Of a stretch of DNA of 9,513 nt, positions 1-5,212 are shown piece after piece; the first letter of the stretch is position 1; each line of letters starts with the position of its first letter. Made by a program: the position numbers and the translations under genes. Origin of the DNA: JACPLA01 sp035291905 (lineage in GTDB: Bacteria; Bacteroidota; Ignavibacteria; UBA10030). Location: positions 1-9,513 of the forward strand of contig DATDRF010000212.1 of the NCBI GenBank assembly GCA_035291905.1, given 5' to 3'. The notes below the pieces were generated by a model. It saw only the letters and a list, made by a program, of their open reading frames with translations, had not been told where the DNA came from and did no database searches.

Positions 1-97
1 GTCATGAAGAATTTGATTGGTGAATGGGAAGTGATCAATCGGCGCCAGGGGAAGAACCAAATCATCAAATCTGCAATCTAAAATCTACAATGTTTCG
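1..97. other. Left-edge spacer without a recognisable gene
   Basis: I see no coding region or RNA gene here. The right half is low-complexity iterated-word sequence, with ATCAAATCT, GCAATCTA and AAATCTACA around 61-90, of the same general kind as the other spacers in this window. An open frame crosses it on the + strand but runs through the hairpin repeats into the tRNA region and has no protein-like features. Confidence 0.6.
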
Positions 98-185
98 TAG
101 CCCTAACGGCTTGCCCGCCTGTTTTATGGCGGGGAATCTCGATGAAGTGAGATCCGCCTTCTTTTTGGCGGAGAACCCGTATTTC
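98..185 (-). pseudogene. Broken partial copy of tRNA-Glu (3' part) carrying a hairpin insert
   Basis: Two blocks match the intact tRNA-Glu. Positions 97-109 are identical to 281-293 (discriminator base, acceptor 3' strand, start of the T stem). Positions 173-185 are identical to 299-311 (T-loop/T-stem 5' side and variable region). In the intact gene these blocks are separated by five bases (294-298, in the T loop and stem end). In the copy they are separated by 63 bases (110-172) that fold into three stem-loops. The anticodon arm, D arm and 5' acceptor strand are absent, so it cannot make a tRNA. The copy lies just downstream of the real gene in the direction of transcription. Whether it arose by duplication followed by insertion, or the tRNA piece travelled with the repeat, cannot be told from one locus. 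Confidence 0.7.
114..172. repeat. Array of three stem-loops, each with an 8-nt loop
   Basis: Three perfect inverted repeats stand almost end to end. CCCGCC (114-119) pairs with GGCGGG (128-133). ATCTC (136-140) pairs with GAGAT (149-153). TCCGCC (153-158) pairs with GGCGGA (167-172). Every loop is exactly 8 nt. The array sits inside the tRNA-Glu remnant at the place of the T loop. It looks like a REP-like palindromic repeat module; the family is not identified from sequence alone. Confidence 0.75.
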
Positions 186-194
186 GCTTGGCCA

Positions 195-231
195 GATCCC
201 GACTCTCCGCCTGCGGCGGATCGTCGGGATC
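195..231. repeat. Long GC-rich hairpin
   Basis: GATCCCGAC (195-203) pairs with GTCGGGATC (223-231). Inside, after a 2x2 internal loop, TCCGCC (206-211) pairs with GGCGGA (215-220) around a 3-nt loop, giving 15 base pairs. The inner stem has the same TCCGCC/GGCGGA sequence as one stem in the array at 114-172, which suggests a shared repeat module. No T-run follows on either strand, so a classical terminator is not supported. Confidence 0.75.
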
Positions 232-233
232 CT

Positions 234-277
234 CAAAGTTGCACGCACTCGCTGAGAAACGCTCGCGCGCAACTTTG
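234..277. repeat. Hairpin adjoining the 3' end of tRNA-Glu
   Basis: CAAAGTTGC (234-242) pairs with GCAACTTTG (269-277). After a single mismatch, CGC (244-246) pairs with GCG (265-267), with an 18-nt apical loop. It begins five bases beyond the mature 3' end of the minus-strand tRNA-Glu, so it would lie in the 3' trailer of the precursor. It may affect 3' processing or termination, but there is no U-tract. Confidence 0.65.
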
Positions 278-281
278 GGAG

Positions 282-354
282 TAGCCCTAACGGGAATCGA
301 ACCCGTATTTCAGCCTTGAGAGGGCTGCGTCCTAAACCGTTAGACGATAGGGCC
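282..354 (-). tRNA. tRNA-Glu (anticodon CTC)
   Basis: Read on the minus strand this is a complete 73-nt cloverleaf. The acceptor strands are GGCCCTA and TAGGGCT (pair 1-72 is G-U), the D stem is GTC/GAC, and the anticodon stem is CAGCC/GGCTG with loop CTCTCAA, giving anticodon CTC, which reads GAG. The T arm is ACGGG-TTCGAAT-CCCGT and the discriminator is A. CCA is not encoded. The D-arm pattern GTCTAACGGTTTAGGAC is typical of tRNA-Glu. It lies 92 nt downstream of tRNA-Gln on the same strand and is probably cotranscribed with it. A broken copy of its 3' part lies at 98-185. Confidence 0.95.
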
Positions 355-360
355 AGAAGA

Positions 361-440
361 GAATGCGGAATGGTGAATGTCGATTTCGGAATGAAAAACA
401 ATCCTACAAATCCGAATTCCACATTCCGCATTCCGCAATT
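361..440. repeat. Imperfect 30-bp inverted repeat between the two tRNA genes
   Basis: Arms 361-390 and 411-440 match in 24 of 30 positions when one is reverse-complemented, with a 20-nt loop between them. Both arms are made of iterated GCGGAATG-like words (CATTCCGC on the other arm). The hairpin would fold in the spacer of the Gln-Glu tRNA precursor and fills nearly the whole 92-nt gap. A processing signal is possible, but the word-iteration suggests a spacer repeat family. Confidence 0.7.
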
Positions 441-446
441 TCCTTG

Positions 447-519
447 CTGCCCCGCTAGGGCTCGAACCTAGACTTTCCTGATCCAGAGTCAGGCGTGTTG
501 CCAGTTACACCACGGGGCA
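447..519 (-). tRNA. tRNA-Gln (anticodon CTG)
   Basis: Read on the minus strand this is a complete 73-nt cloverleaf. The acceptor strands are TGCCCCG and CGGGGCA, and the D arm is GTGTAACTGGCAACAC. The anticodon stem is CCTGA/TCAGG with loop CTCTGGA, giving anticodon CTG, which reads CAG. The T arm is CTAGG-TTCGAGC-CCTAG and the discriminator is G. CCA is not encoded. The first pair is U1-A72, the feature by which bacterial GatCAB recognises Glu-tRNA(Gln) (established knowledge); tRNA-Glu here has G1-U72 instead. gatA lies in the same window. Its 5' half is repeated exactly at 645-673. Confidence 0.95.
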
Positions 520-570
520 AGAACGAATTTCAACCATGAATCCCGAGATTGCCGTGAGCTTGTCGAACGG

Positions 571-597
571 CACCACGGGCGAAAGGACGAATTTCAA
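571..597 (-). pseudogene. Degenerate third copy of the tRNA-Gln 5' end with leader
   Basis: On the + strand, CACCACGGGCGAAAGGACGAATTTCAA here resembles 510-533 at the start of the real tRNA-Gln; the block ACGAATTTCAA (587-597) is identical to 523-533. In minus-strand reading it is leader plus the first bases of the acceptor and D stem. The tRNA match then stops and a short hairpin begins (GCCGT at 551-555, ACGGC at 567-571), about where the D arm would be. The similarity is imperfect, so this is less sure than the copy at 645-673. Confidence 0.4.
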
Positions 598-623
598 AAG
601 TATCTCTGCACTGTCCCGACTTT

Positions 624-644
624 TCCCGCCCCAAAGCGGCGGGA
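624..644. repeat. GC-rich hairpin in place of an anticodon arm
   Basis: TCCCGCC (624-630) pairs with GGCGGGA (638-644) around a 7-nt loop (CCAAAGC). It shares the CCCGCC/GGCGGG stem with the hairpin at 114-133. It starts directly where identity with tRNA-Gln ends at 645. On its far side, GACTTTT (618-624) resembles the variable-region GACTTT of the real gene. So the hairpin occupies the position of the anticodon arm in the partial copy. Confidence 0.65.
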
Positions 645-673
645 CGTGTTGCCAGTTACACCACGGGGCAAGA
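645..673 (-). pseudogene. Exact copy of the tRNA-Gln 5' half (truncated tRNA)
   Basis: Positions 645-673 are identical to 494-522 over 29 bases. That covers the 5' acceptor strand, the whole D arm, two bases of the anticodon arm, and a few leader bases. The rest of the tRNA is missing; a GC-rich hairpin (624-644) follows instead. It lies upstream of the functional gene in its direction of transcription, so it would be in the same primary transcript if the promoter lies further upstream. It could be a remnant of a tandem tRNA duplication or one of a pair of direct repeats bounding the 122-base insert at 523-644. There is no integrase or mobile gene nearby. Confidence 0.8.
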
Positions 674-809
674 GGATTTCGGATTTGAGATTTCCGATTG
701 CAAATTGAAATCATTGTAACGTACAAAAAAATCTCATCTATTTCCAATCGTCCAATCACCAACTAACCAATAACCAGTCCCCAACTAACCGCTTAACCAT
801 CCCCTTACC
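674..809. other. AT-rich and iterated-word spacer between divergent tRNA and psd units
   Basis: No gene is seen. Positions 675-712 iterate GATTT/ATTG-like words. Positions 745-800 iterate CCAACTAACC/CCAATCACC-like words, the same kind of sequence as in the sucD-ndk gap at 6194-6226. The minus-strand promoter for the tRNAs should lie here or within 520-673, but I could not pick a convincing -35/-10 pair. Together with the repeats at 523-673, this makes a 380-base gene-free stretch from 520 to 899. Confidence 0.5.
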
Positions 810-838
810 TTGACTTTCGGTCCAATTTTCGGTATACT
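810..838 (+). promoter_or_regulatory. Sigma70-like promoter for the psd operon
   Basis: TTGACT (810-815) and TATACT (833-838) are separated by exactly 17 bases, each one base from the E. coli consensus. Transcription would begin near 845, leaving a leader of about 55 nt before the ATG at 900. This also argues against starting psd at the in-frame TTG at 810, which would lie inside the -35 box. Directly upstream is only iterated-word spacer. Confidence 0.65.
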
Positions 839-899
839 TTTTCAGAAACAGTTCAGAAATCTCGGTGCGTTTGCAGCTTCCGTGCGTGCGCTCCCCACT

Positions 900-1550
900 A
901 TGATCACAAAATATGGCTATGATGTCTTCTTCACCATTACCGGCGTTTGTCTTGCAGCCATTGTGATATCTCTTCTCTTTGTCGAACCCCGCTTCCTGAA
1001 ATACGGTATCATCGCTCTTGCCCTTCTTTTCTTCGGCTTTACGCTCAATTTCTTCCGCGATCCCGAAAGAACAACCCCCACGGGTGATTCCCTTGTGGTT
1101 TCGCCGGCGGACGGAAAGGTCATTGTGGTCAAGAACGTCGAAGAACTGGAATTCTTCAAAGGTCCGGCTCTCCAAATCAGTATCTTCATGTCCCCCCTGA
1201 ATGTCCATGTGAATAGAATCCCCATCAGCGGGGTCGTTTCGCATTTTCGCTACGTAAAGGGGGAGTATTTCGCTGCTTTTGTGGACAAGGCCTCGGAGAA
1301 GAATGAACAAACGATCATCGGGCTTGAGAATCATACAGGAAAAGTGTTATTTAAACAGATAGCCGGGTTTGTGGCCCGGCGCATTGTGTGTGAATTGCAG
1401 GTTGGGGATACTGTCCGTATCGGCGAACGCTTTGGAATGATCAAGTTCGGTTCCCGTGTCGACGTGTTTCTTCCCCCAAACGCCGCCGCCAAGGTAACCG
1501 TCGGCGAAAACGCAGTGGCCGGGGAAACAATCCTTGCCCAACTCCCGTAA
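900..1550 (+). CDS. psd: Phosphatidylserine decarboxylase, short archaeal-type
   Basis: This membrane-bound pyruvoyl enzyme converts phosphatidylserine to phosphatidylethanolamine. With the start at ATG 900 it has 216 residues, the usual size of the short Psd family; the frame is open further up to 810, but that part overlaps the promoter. Two membrane segments stand at about residues 10-28 and 33-52, then the family motif FFRDPER. SPADGKV (about 68-74) holds the conserved Asp of the self-processing apparatus. NVHVNRIPISG (about 101-111) carries conserved His residues. FGS (183-185) is the self-cleavage site: cutting between Gly184 and Ser185 turns the serine into the pyruvoyl group. No good Shine-Dalgarno precedes the ATG. 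The gene heads a tight + strand run and is followed after 18 bases by pssA, which makes its substrate. Confidence 0.93.
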   Translation: MITKYGYDVFFTITGVCLAAIVISLLFVEPRFLKYGIIALALLFFGFTLNFFRDPERTTPTGDSLVVSPADGKVIVVKNVEELEFFKGPALQISIFMSPLNVHVNRIPISGVVSHFRYVKGEYFAAFVDKASEKNEQTIIGLENHTGKVLFKQIAGFVARRIVCELQVGDTVRIGERFGMIKFGSRVDVFLPPNAAAKVTVGENAVAGETILAQLP

Positions 1551-1568
1551 CCTCCCGACAGGAGTATC

Positions 1569-2333
1569 ATGAAAATCACACGAGCTGTTGTTCCAAGTCT
1601 CTTCACGACTCTCAATGCATTCTGCGGATTCATGTCCCTGATGCATGCCAGTCGTGGCCAGATAGAGCTTGCTGCCTGGTTCATTATCCTCGCCGCCGTT
1701 TTTGATTCCCTTGACGGCGTCATGGCAAGAATCACGAGATCTTCGAGCCAGTTCGGCGTCGAATTGGATTCTCTCGCTGACGTCGTTTCGTTCGGTGCAG
1801 CGCCGTCGCTGCTCGTCTATCAGGCTCATCTTCACACGCTGGGCAATCTGGGCATTGTGATCAGCGCCATGCCTCTCGTGTTCGGAGCTATCCGCCTCGC
1901 CCGGTTCAACGTTCAGCTTGTGGGATACGACAAGGACTATTTCAAGGGTCTCCCGATTCCCTTTCAGGCAATTGTTGTGTGTGCATTCCTCCTTCATTAC
2001 TACACCGAGGGTGCAGGGTTGCAGGGAATGAGCAAAGTGGTGCTGAGCCCGCTGGTTGCCGGACTCTCACTCCTTATGGTGAGCCGCATCCGGTATGAAA
2101 CACTTCCGAGGTTCACCTCGCGCGATCTCAGAACACATCCGTGGAGGGCGATCTCGCTCTCGGCCGCGGCGGTCGCAGTCATTATTTCCGAAGGCCAATA
2201 CCTGTTCGGTGTTCTGCTTTTCTTCATCTGCTTCGGAATGGTGAAATCGGCGATTCAGTGGCTTGTCCGGACAATAAGACACATCGACCGCGACGCCGAA
2301 GAAGAATCGGAAGCCTCAAGTATCGATATCTAG
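1569..2333 (+). CDS. pssA: CDP-diacylglycerol-serine O-phosphatidyltransferase
   Basis: This integral membrane enzyme joins CDP-diacylglycerol and L-serine to phosphatidylserine, the step before Psd. The protein has 254 residues. The CDP-alcohol phosphatidyltransferase signature D-x2-DG-x2-AR-x8-G-x3-D-x3-D is complete: Asp46, Asp49, Gly50, Ala53, Arg54, Gly63, Asp67 and Asp71. These Asp residues bind the metal and CDP-lipid in the family. Several hydrophobic stretches (about 33-45, 95-108, 131-145, 158-171, 195-207, 210-224) fit a polytopic protein, and the C-terminus is acidic and soluble (about 238-254). AGGAG at 1560-1564 lies four bases before the ATG. It follows psd by 18 bases and precedes purS by 10, so it is very likely cotranscribed with both. 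The similar phosphatidylglycerophosphate synthase is less likely given the N-terminal PssA-type motif and the psd neighbour. Confidence 0.93.
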   Translation: MKITRAVVPSLFTTLNAFCGFMSLMHASRGQIELAAWFIILAAVFDSLDGVMARITRSSSQFGVELDSLADVVSFGAAPSLLVYQAHLHTLGNLGIVISAMPLVFGAIRLARFNVQLVGYDKDYFKGLPIPFQAIVVCAFLLHYYTEGAGLQGMSKVVLSPLVAGLSLLMVSRIRYETLPRFTSRDLRTHPWRAISLSAAAVAVIISEGQYLFGVLLFFICFGMVKSAIQWLVRTIRHIDRDAEEESEASSIDI

Positions 2334-2343
2334 GGAGAATTTT

Positions 2344-2610
2344 GTGTTTCATTCGAGAATAACCGTCACATTGCGGAAATCGATTCTGGACCCCCAGGGA
2401 AAGGCGATCGAACACGGCATCCATTCCCTCGGCTACGAACCGGTGTCGCATGTGCGGATCGGGAAGTACATTGAGTTTGACGTGAACACCACCGACAAGA
2501 AGGAAGCAGAACGCATCACGCGGGAGACCTGCGAGAGACTTCTTTCAAACCCCGTTATGGAAGATTTTTCTTTCACGCTGGAAGAGACAAAGAGCAAGGT
2601 CCATGCATAA
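2344..2610 (+). CDS. purS: Phosphoribosylformylglycinamidine synthase, PurS subunit
   Basis: PurS is the small structural subunit that bridges PurQ and PurL in three-part FGAM synthase (step four of purine synthesis), where it helps pass ammonia from PurQ to PurL. The 88-residue protein has the family's pattern: an N-terminal strand (about 5-11, RITVTLR), then SILDPQGKAIEHGIHSLGY (about 13-31), then a conserved strand with VRIGKYIEFDV. The family is usually just over 80 residues. The start is GTG 2344, supported by AGGGAG at 2332-2337, six bases upstream and overlapping the pssA stop. It overlaps purQ by eight bases, so translation of the two is probably coupled. PurL is not in the window. 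Confidence 0.93.
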   Translation: MFHSRITVTLRKSILDPQGKAIEHGIHSLGYEPVSHVRIGKYIEFDVNTTDKKEAERITRETCERLLSNPVMEDFSFTLEETKSKVHA

Positions 2611-3328
2611 AGTGAAATTTGGAGTCATAGTCTTTCCGGGTTCCAACTGCGACCACGATGCCCTCTATGCGGCCGGAACGGTGATGAAACAGGATGCCCG
2701 CTTCATCTGGCATAAGGAGTCGTCGTTGGCAAATGTCGACGTCGTGGTCATTCCTGGCGGATTCTCGTACGGAGACTATTTGCGGTGCGGCGCGATTGCA
2801 CGATTCTCGCCCATCATGAAGGACGTTGTCCGATTCGCACAGCAAGGGGGCGTGGTCATGGGAATATGCAACGGGTTTCAGATCCTGACGGAAGCAGGGC
2901 TGCTCCCGGGTGCACTCCTGAGGAACGATTCGCTGAAGTTTGCCTGCAAGGATGTTTTTCTGAGGGTTGAGAATTCGGGGACTCGTTTTACGGGAGACTG
3001 TGCCGTGGGAGATGTGCTGCGTATTCCCATTGCGCACGGAGACGGGAATTTCTTCGCTGATGAGGAAACGTTGAACCGGTTGGAAGGGAATGGCCAGGTT
3101 GTTTTCAGGTACTCTACCCCTGAGGGCGAGCTGAGTGATGTTGCCAATCCGAATGGGTCGTCACGGAACATAGCGGGAATTGTCAATGAAGCGGGAAATG
3201 TCCTCGGGATGATGCCGCATCCGGAACGGGTGTGCGATCCGCTTCTGGGAAATACGGACGGTCAAAGAGTATTCAAATCTCTGGTTGAGAGTTTTGCAGT
3301 TCACGAAGTAGTACATAACCTGTCGTAG
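2603..3328 (+). CDS. purQ: Phosphoribosylformylglycinamidine synthase, PurQ (glutaminase) subunit
   Basis: PurQ is the class I glutamine amidotransferase that releases ammonia from glutamine for FGAM synthase. The 241-residue protein shows the whole catalytic triad: Cys89 in the nucleophile elbow GICNGFQ, and His206 and Glu208 in MPHPER. FPGSNCDHDA (11-20) and PGGFSYGDYLRCGAIA (51-66) are PurQ signatures; the latter forms the oxyanion region. It starts inside purS (8-base overlap), with a weak AAGG before the ATG. tatA follows after 18 bases. Length and motifs are those of the small PurQ used together with PurS and a small PurL, not the fused large PurL of gammaproteobacteria. Confidence 0.96.
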   Translation: MHKVKFGVIVFPGSNCDHDALYAAGTVMKQDARFIWHKESSLANVDVVVIPGGFSYGDYLRCGAIARFSPIMKDVVRFAQQGGVVMGICNGFQILTEAGLLPGALLRNDSLKFACKDVFLRVENSGTRFTGDCAVGDVLRIPIAHGDGNFFADEETLNRLEGNGQVVFRYSTPEGELSDVANPNGSSRNIAGIVNEAGNVLGMMPHPERVCDPLLGNTDGQRVFKSLVESFAVHEVVHNLS

Positions 3329-3346
3329 GGACAGAGGAGAAAGGCC

Positions 3347-3544
3347 ATGTTTGGAAATATCGGAACCGGCGAAATACTGCTGATAATTCTTTTCATCCTC
3401 ATCTTTTTCGGTGCAAAGAAGATACCCGAGCTCGCGCAGGGATTGGGTAAAGGAATCAGGGAATTCCGAAAGGCCGCGCGGGAAGTTCAGGATGACGTTG
3501 AAAAGGAAGTGAAGAAAATCGACGAGCCGGAAAAGAAAAGCTAA
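3347..3544 (+). CDS. tatA: Twin-arginine translocase subunit TatA/E
   Basis: This pore-forming subunit of the Tat system exports folded proteins across the inner membrane. The 65-residue protein has the standard plan: a short N-terminus, one membrane helix (about 7-21), the FG hinge (Phe21-Gly22) followed by KKIPE, an amphipathic helix (about 25-45), and a charged tail rich in Lys and Glu. A polar residue, Glu9, stands at the start of the membrane helix where many TatA proteins have Gln or Glu. AGGAG at 3335-3339 is seven bases before the ATG. TatB and TatC are not in the window. TatB is less likely because the protein is short and the hinge is of TatA type. Confidence 0.93.
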   Translation: MFGNIGTGEILLIILFILIFFGAKKIPELAQGLGKGIREFRKAAREVQDDVEKEVKKIDEPEKKS

Positions 3545-3585
3545 GAGAGCGGGCTGCGACTGCTGCTCTGAAGACAATCCTTCCT

Positions 3586-3605
3586 ATGTCGGGTATGCCC
3601 GGCAT
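3586..3605 (+). other. Hairpin between tatA and gatA
   Basis: ATGTCGGG (3586-3593) pairs with CCCGGCAT (3598-3605), eight pairs including one G-T, around a TATG loop. It stands in the 83-base gap that breaks the otherwise tight operon. No T-run follows, so it is not a classical terminator; it could slow polymerase or protect mRNA ends. Confidence 0.45.
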
Positions 3606-3627
3606 TCTGCACTTCCGCTGAATCCTG

Positions 3628-5043
3628 ATGAAATCATTCGATGAGATCACGGCCGATCTTTCCTCGGGCAGGACCTCGTGCGAGGTTCTGACGGGGGACT
3701 ATCTGGACGTGATCGAAAAGCAAAAAAATCTCAATGCGTTTCTTTCTGTGTTTGTGGACAGTGCTGTCGCCCGGGCGAAAGCGATCGACAAGAAGAGGGC
3801 AGAAGGCACCGCCGGTCCGTTGGCGGGAATGGTTATATCTATCAAAGATGCGATCAGCGTCAAGGGTGAACGGCTCACGTGCGGGTCGAAGATGCTGGAA
3901 GAGTTCGTTTCGCCGTACGATGCCACCGTCGTTCGACGGCTTCTTGATGCCGACGCCATCCTCATCGGGAAGACCAACATGGATGAATTCGCCATGGGGT
4001 CTTCTACGGAAAACTCGGCCTTTGGACGGGTGAAGCACCCTCTGGACAACAGCAGAGTCCCCGGCGGCTCAAGCGGCGGATCGGCGGTTGCGGTGAAGGT
4101 CGGGATGTCCACGGCCTCTCTGGGGAGCGATACGGGAGGCTCGATTCGCCAGCCGGCGGCATTAACCGGTGTTGTGGGCGTCAAACCCACGTACGGACGG
4201 GTCTCGCGCTATGGCCTCGTCGCCTTTGCCTCTTCATTTGATCAGATAGGCCCTTTTGCACTGACGGTGAAAGATGCCGCAAGGGTCCTCACAGTCATCG
4301 CAGGGCATGATGAACTTGATTCTACTTCCGCAACTGTTCCTGTCCCCGATTTTACCTCATCTCTTACGGGAGATGTTGCAAAACTCAGGATAGGAATTCC
4401 GAAAGAGTACTTCGGAAAAGAGATCAACGAGGAGGTGCGCCGCGCGATCGAGAAAAAGCTGGACTCTCTGCGCTCCAATGGGGCGATCGTTGAAGAAGTG
4501 TCGCTCCCCCATTCAAACCTTACCGTGGCGGCATACTACACCCTTGCCACAGCTGAAGCCTCCTCGAATCTTGCACGCTACGACGGGGCACGGTACGGCT
4601 ACAGGTCGAAGCGCAGCGGAGACCTGACGGATATGTACACGCAGTCAAGGAGCGAAGGATTCGGTGCGGAGGTGAAGCGGAGAATCATGTTGGGTACATA
4701 TGTTCTGTCGGCCGGGTATTATGACGCCTACTATCGCAAGGGGCAGAAGATCCGCCGGCTGATCAAGGAGGACTTCGACAAGGTTTTTCAGCGCGTTGAC
4801 TGCCTGATTACTCCTACCTCTCCGACCACGGCGTTCAGGGCAGGAGAGAAGATGGACGATCCGTTGCAGATGTACCTTTCCGATGTTTTTACCACTTCTG
4901 CAAATCTCGCGGGGATCCCTGGTATGAGTGTTCCATGCGGGCAGGATTCGTCGGGACTCCCGATTGGACTCCAGGTTCTGGGGAAGCCGTTTGATGAATC
5001 CACGATGCTGAGGGTCGCTGATTTTCTGGAAGAAGGGAAATGA
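3628..5043 (+). CDS. gatA: Aspartyl/glutamyl-tRNA amidotransferase subunit A
   Basis: This is the glutaminase subunit of GatCAB, which amidates Glu-tRNA(Gln) (and often Asp-tRNA(Asn)). GatA frees ammonia from glutamine for GatB. The 471-residue protein is near the family's usual length of about 480-490. The amidase-signature triad is present with the right spacing: Lys73 (in SIKDAISVKG), cis-Ser148 (in PGGSSGGSA) and nucleophile Ser172 (in SDTGGSIRQPA). KTNMDEFAMGSS (115-126) and KPTYGRVSRYGLVAFASS (186-203) are GatA-specific and separate it from general amidases. There is no clear Shine-Dalgarno. gatB and gatC are not here. A tRNA-Gln with the U1-A72 identity pair lies in the same window, though too far away to imply cotranscription. 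Its 3' end is followed by a gap of 169 bases. Confidence 0.96.
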   Translation: MKSFDEITADLSSGRTSCEVLTGDYLDVIEKQKNLNAFLSVFVDSAVARAKAIDKKRAEGTAGPLAGMVISIKDAISVKGERLTCGSKMLEEFVSPYDATVVRRLLDADAILIGKTNMDEFAMGSSTENSAFGRVKHPLDNSRVPGGSSGGSAVAVKVGMSTASLGSDTGGSIRQPAALTGVVGVKPTYGRVSRYGLVAFASSFDQIGPFALTVKDAARVLTVIAGHDELDSTSATVPVPDFTSSLTGDVAKLRIGIPKEYFGKEINEEVRRAIEKKLDSLRSNGAIVEEVSLPHSNLTVAAYYTLATAEASSNLARYDGARYGYRSKRSGDLTDMYTQSRSEGFGAEVKRRIMLGTYVLSAGYYDAYYRKGQKIRRLIKEDFDKVFQRVDCLITPTSPTTAFRAGEKMDDPLQMYLSDVFTTSANLAGIPGMSVPCGQDSSGLPIGLQVLGKPFDESTMLRVADFLEEGK

Positions 5044-5080
5044 GGGAGCTGCACAAAGTCGAAGGGTAAAAGGCAAAGGG

Positions 5081-5112
5081 TTGAAGAGCCTTTGTCCGGG
5101 CTTCAAATTTTT
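5081..5112 (+). terminator. Possible weak terminator after gatA
   Basis: TTGAAG (5081-5086) pairs with CTTCAA (5101-5106) and is followed by ATTTTT (5107-5112). The stem is only six pairs, the loop region pairs poorly, and overlapping alternatives exist (CAAAGG with CCTTTG just upstream). It fits the end of the psd-gatA run, but the evidence is weak. Confidence 0.35.
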
Positions 5113-5212
5113 GGTCTCTAATTCTTTGTCCTTTGCGATATTATTGTTGTAAATTTCTCAGGCATTTCGCGATTCAAGTCATTCAAATCGTTCACAATCT
5201 CGAATTCCACTC

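Noticed and set aside
24..284. 86-residue open frame on the + strand at the left edge
   Set aside because: It runs through the iterated-word spacer, the tRNA-Glu remnant and the hairpins; no protein-like composition or ribosome site.
98..673. CRISPR array or integrated mobile element
   Set aside because: The repeats are tRNA pieces and hairpins with unequal spacing, not regular repeat-spacer units. There is no integrase, transposase or cas gene, and the duplicated tRNA part is the 5' half, not the usual 3' attachment half.
810..899. Longer psd starting at TTG 810
   Set aside because: The TTG is part of a -35 box with a correctly spaced -10, the added 30 residues are not family-like, and ATG 900 gives the usual length and N-terminus.
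756..1334. 192-residue open frame on the minus strand
   Set aside because: It lies antisense to psd, whose motifs are complete. The translation is charged and has no family features, and it would overlap the psd promoter.
5111..5144. Promoter for sucD (TTGGTC with TATTAT)
   Set aside because: The spacing is 22 bases, too long for a sigma70 promoter, and no better pair was found in the gap.
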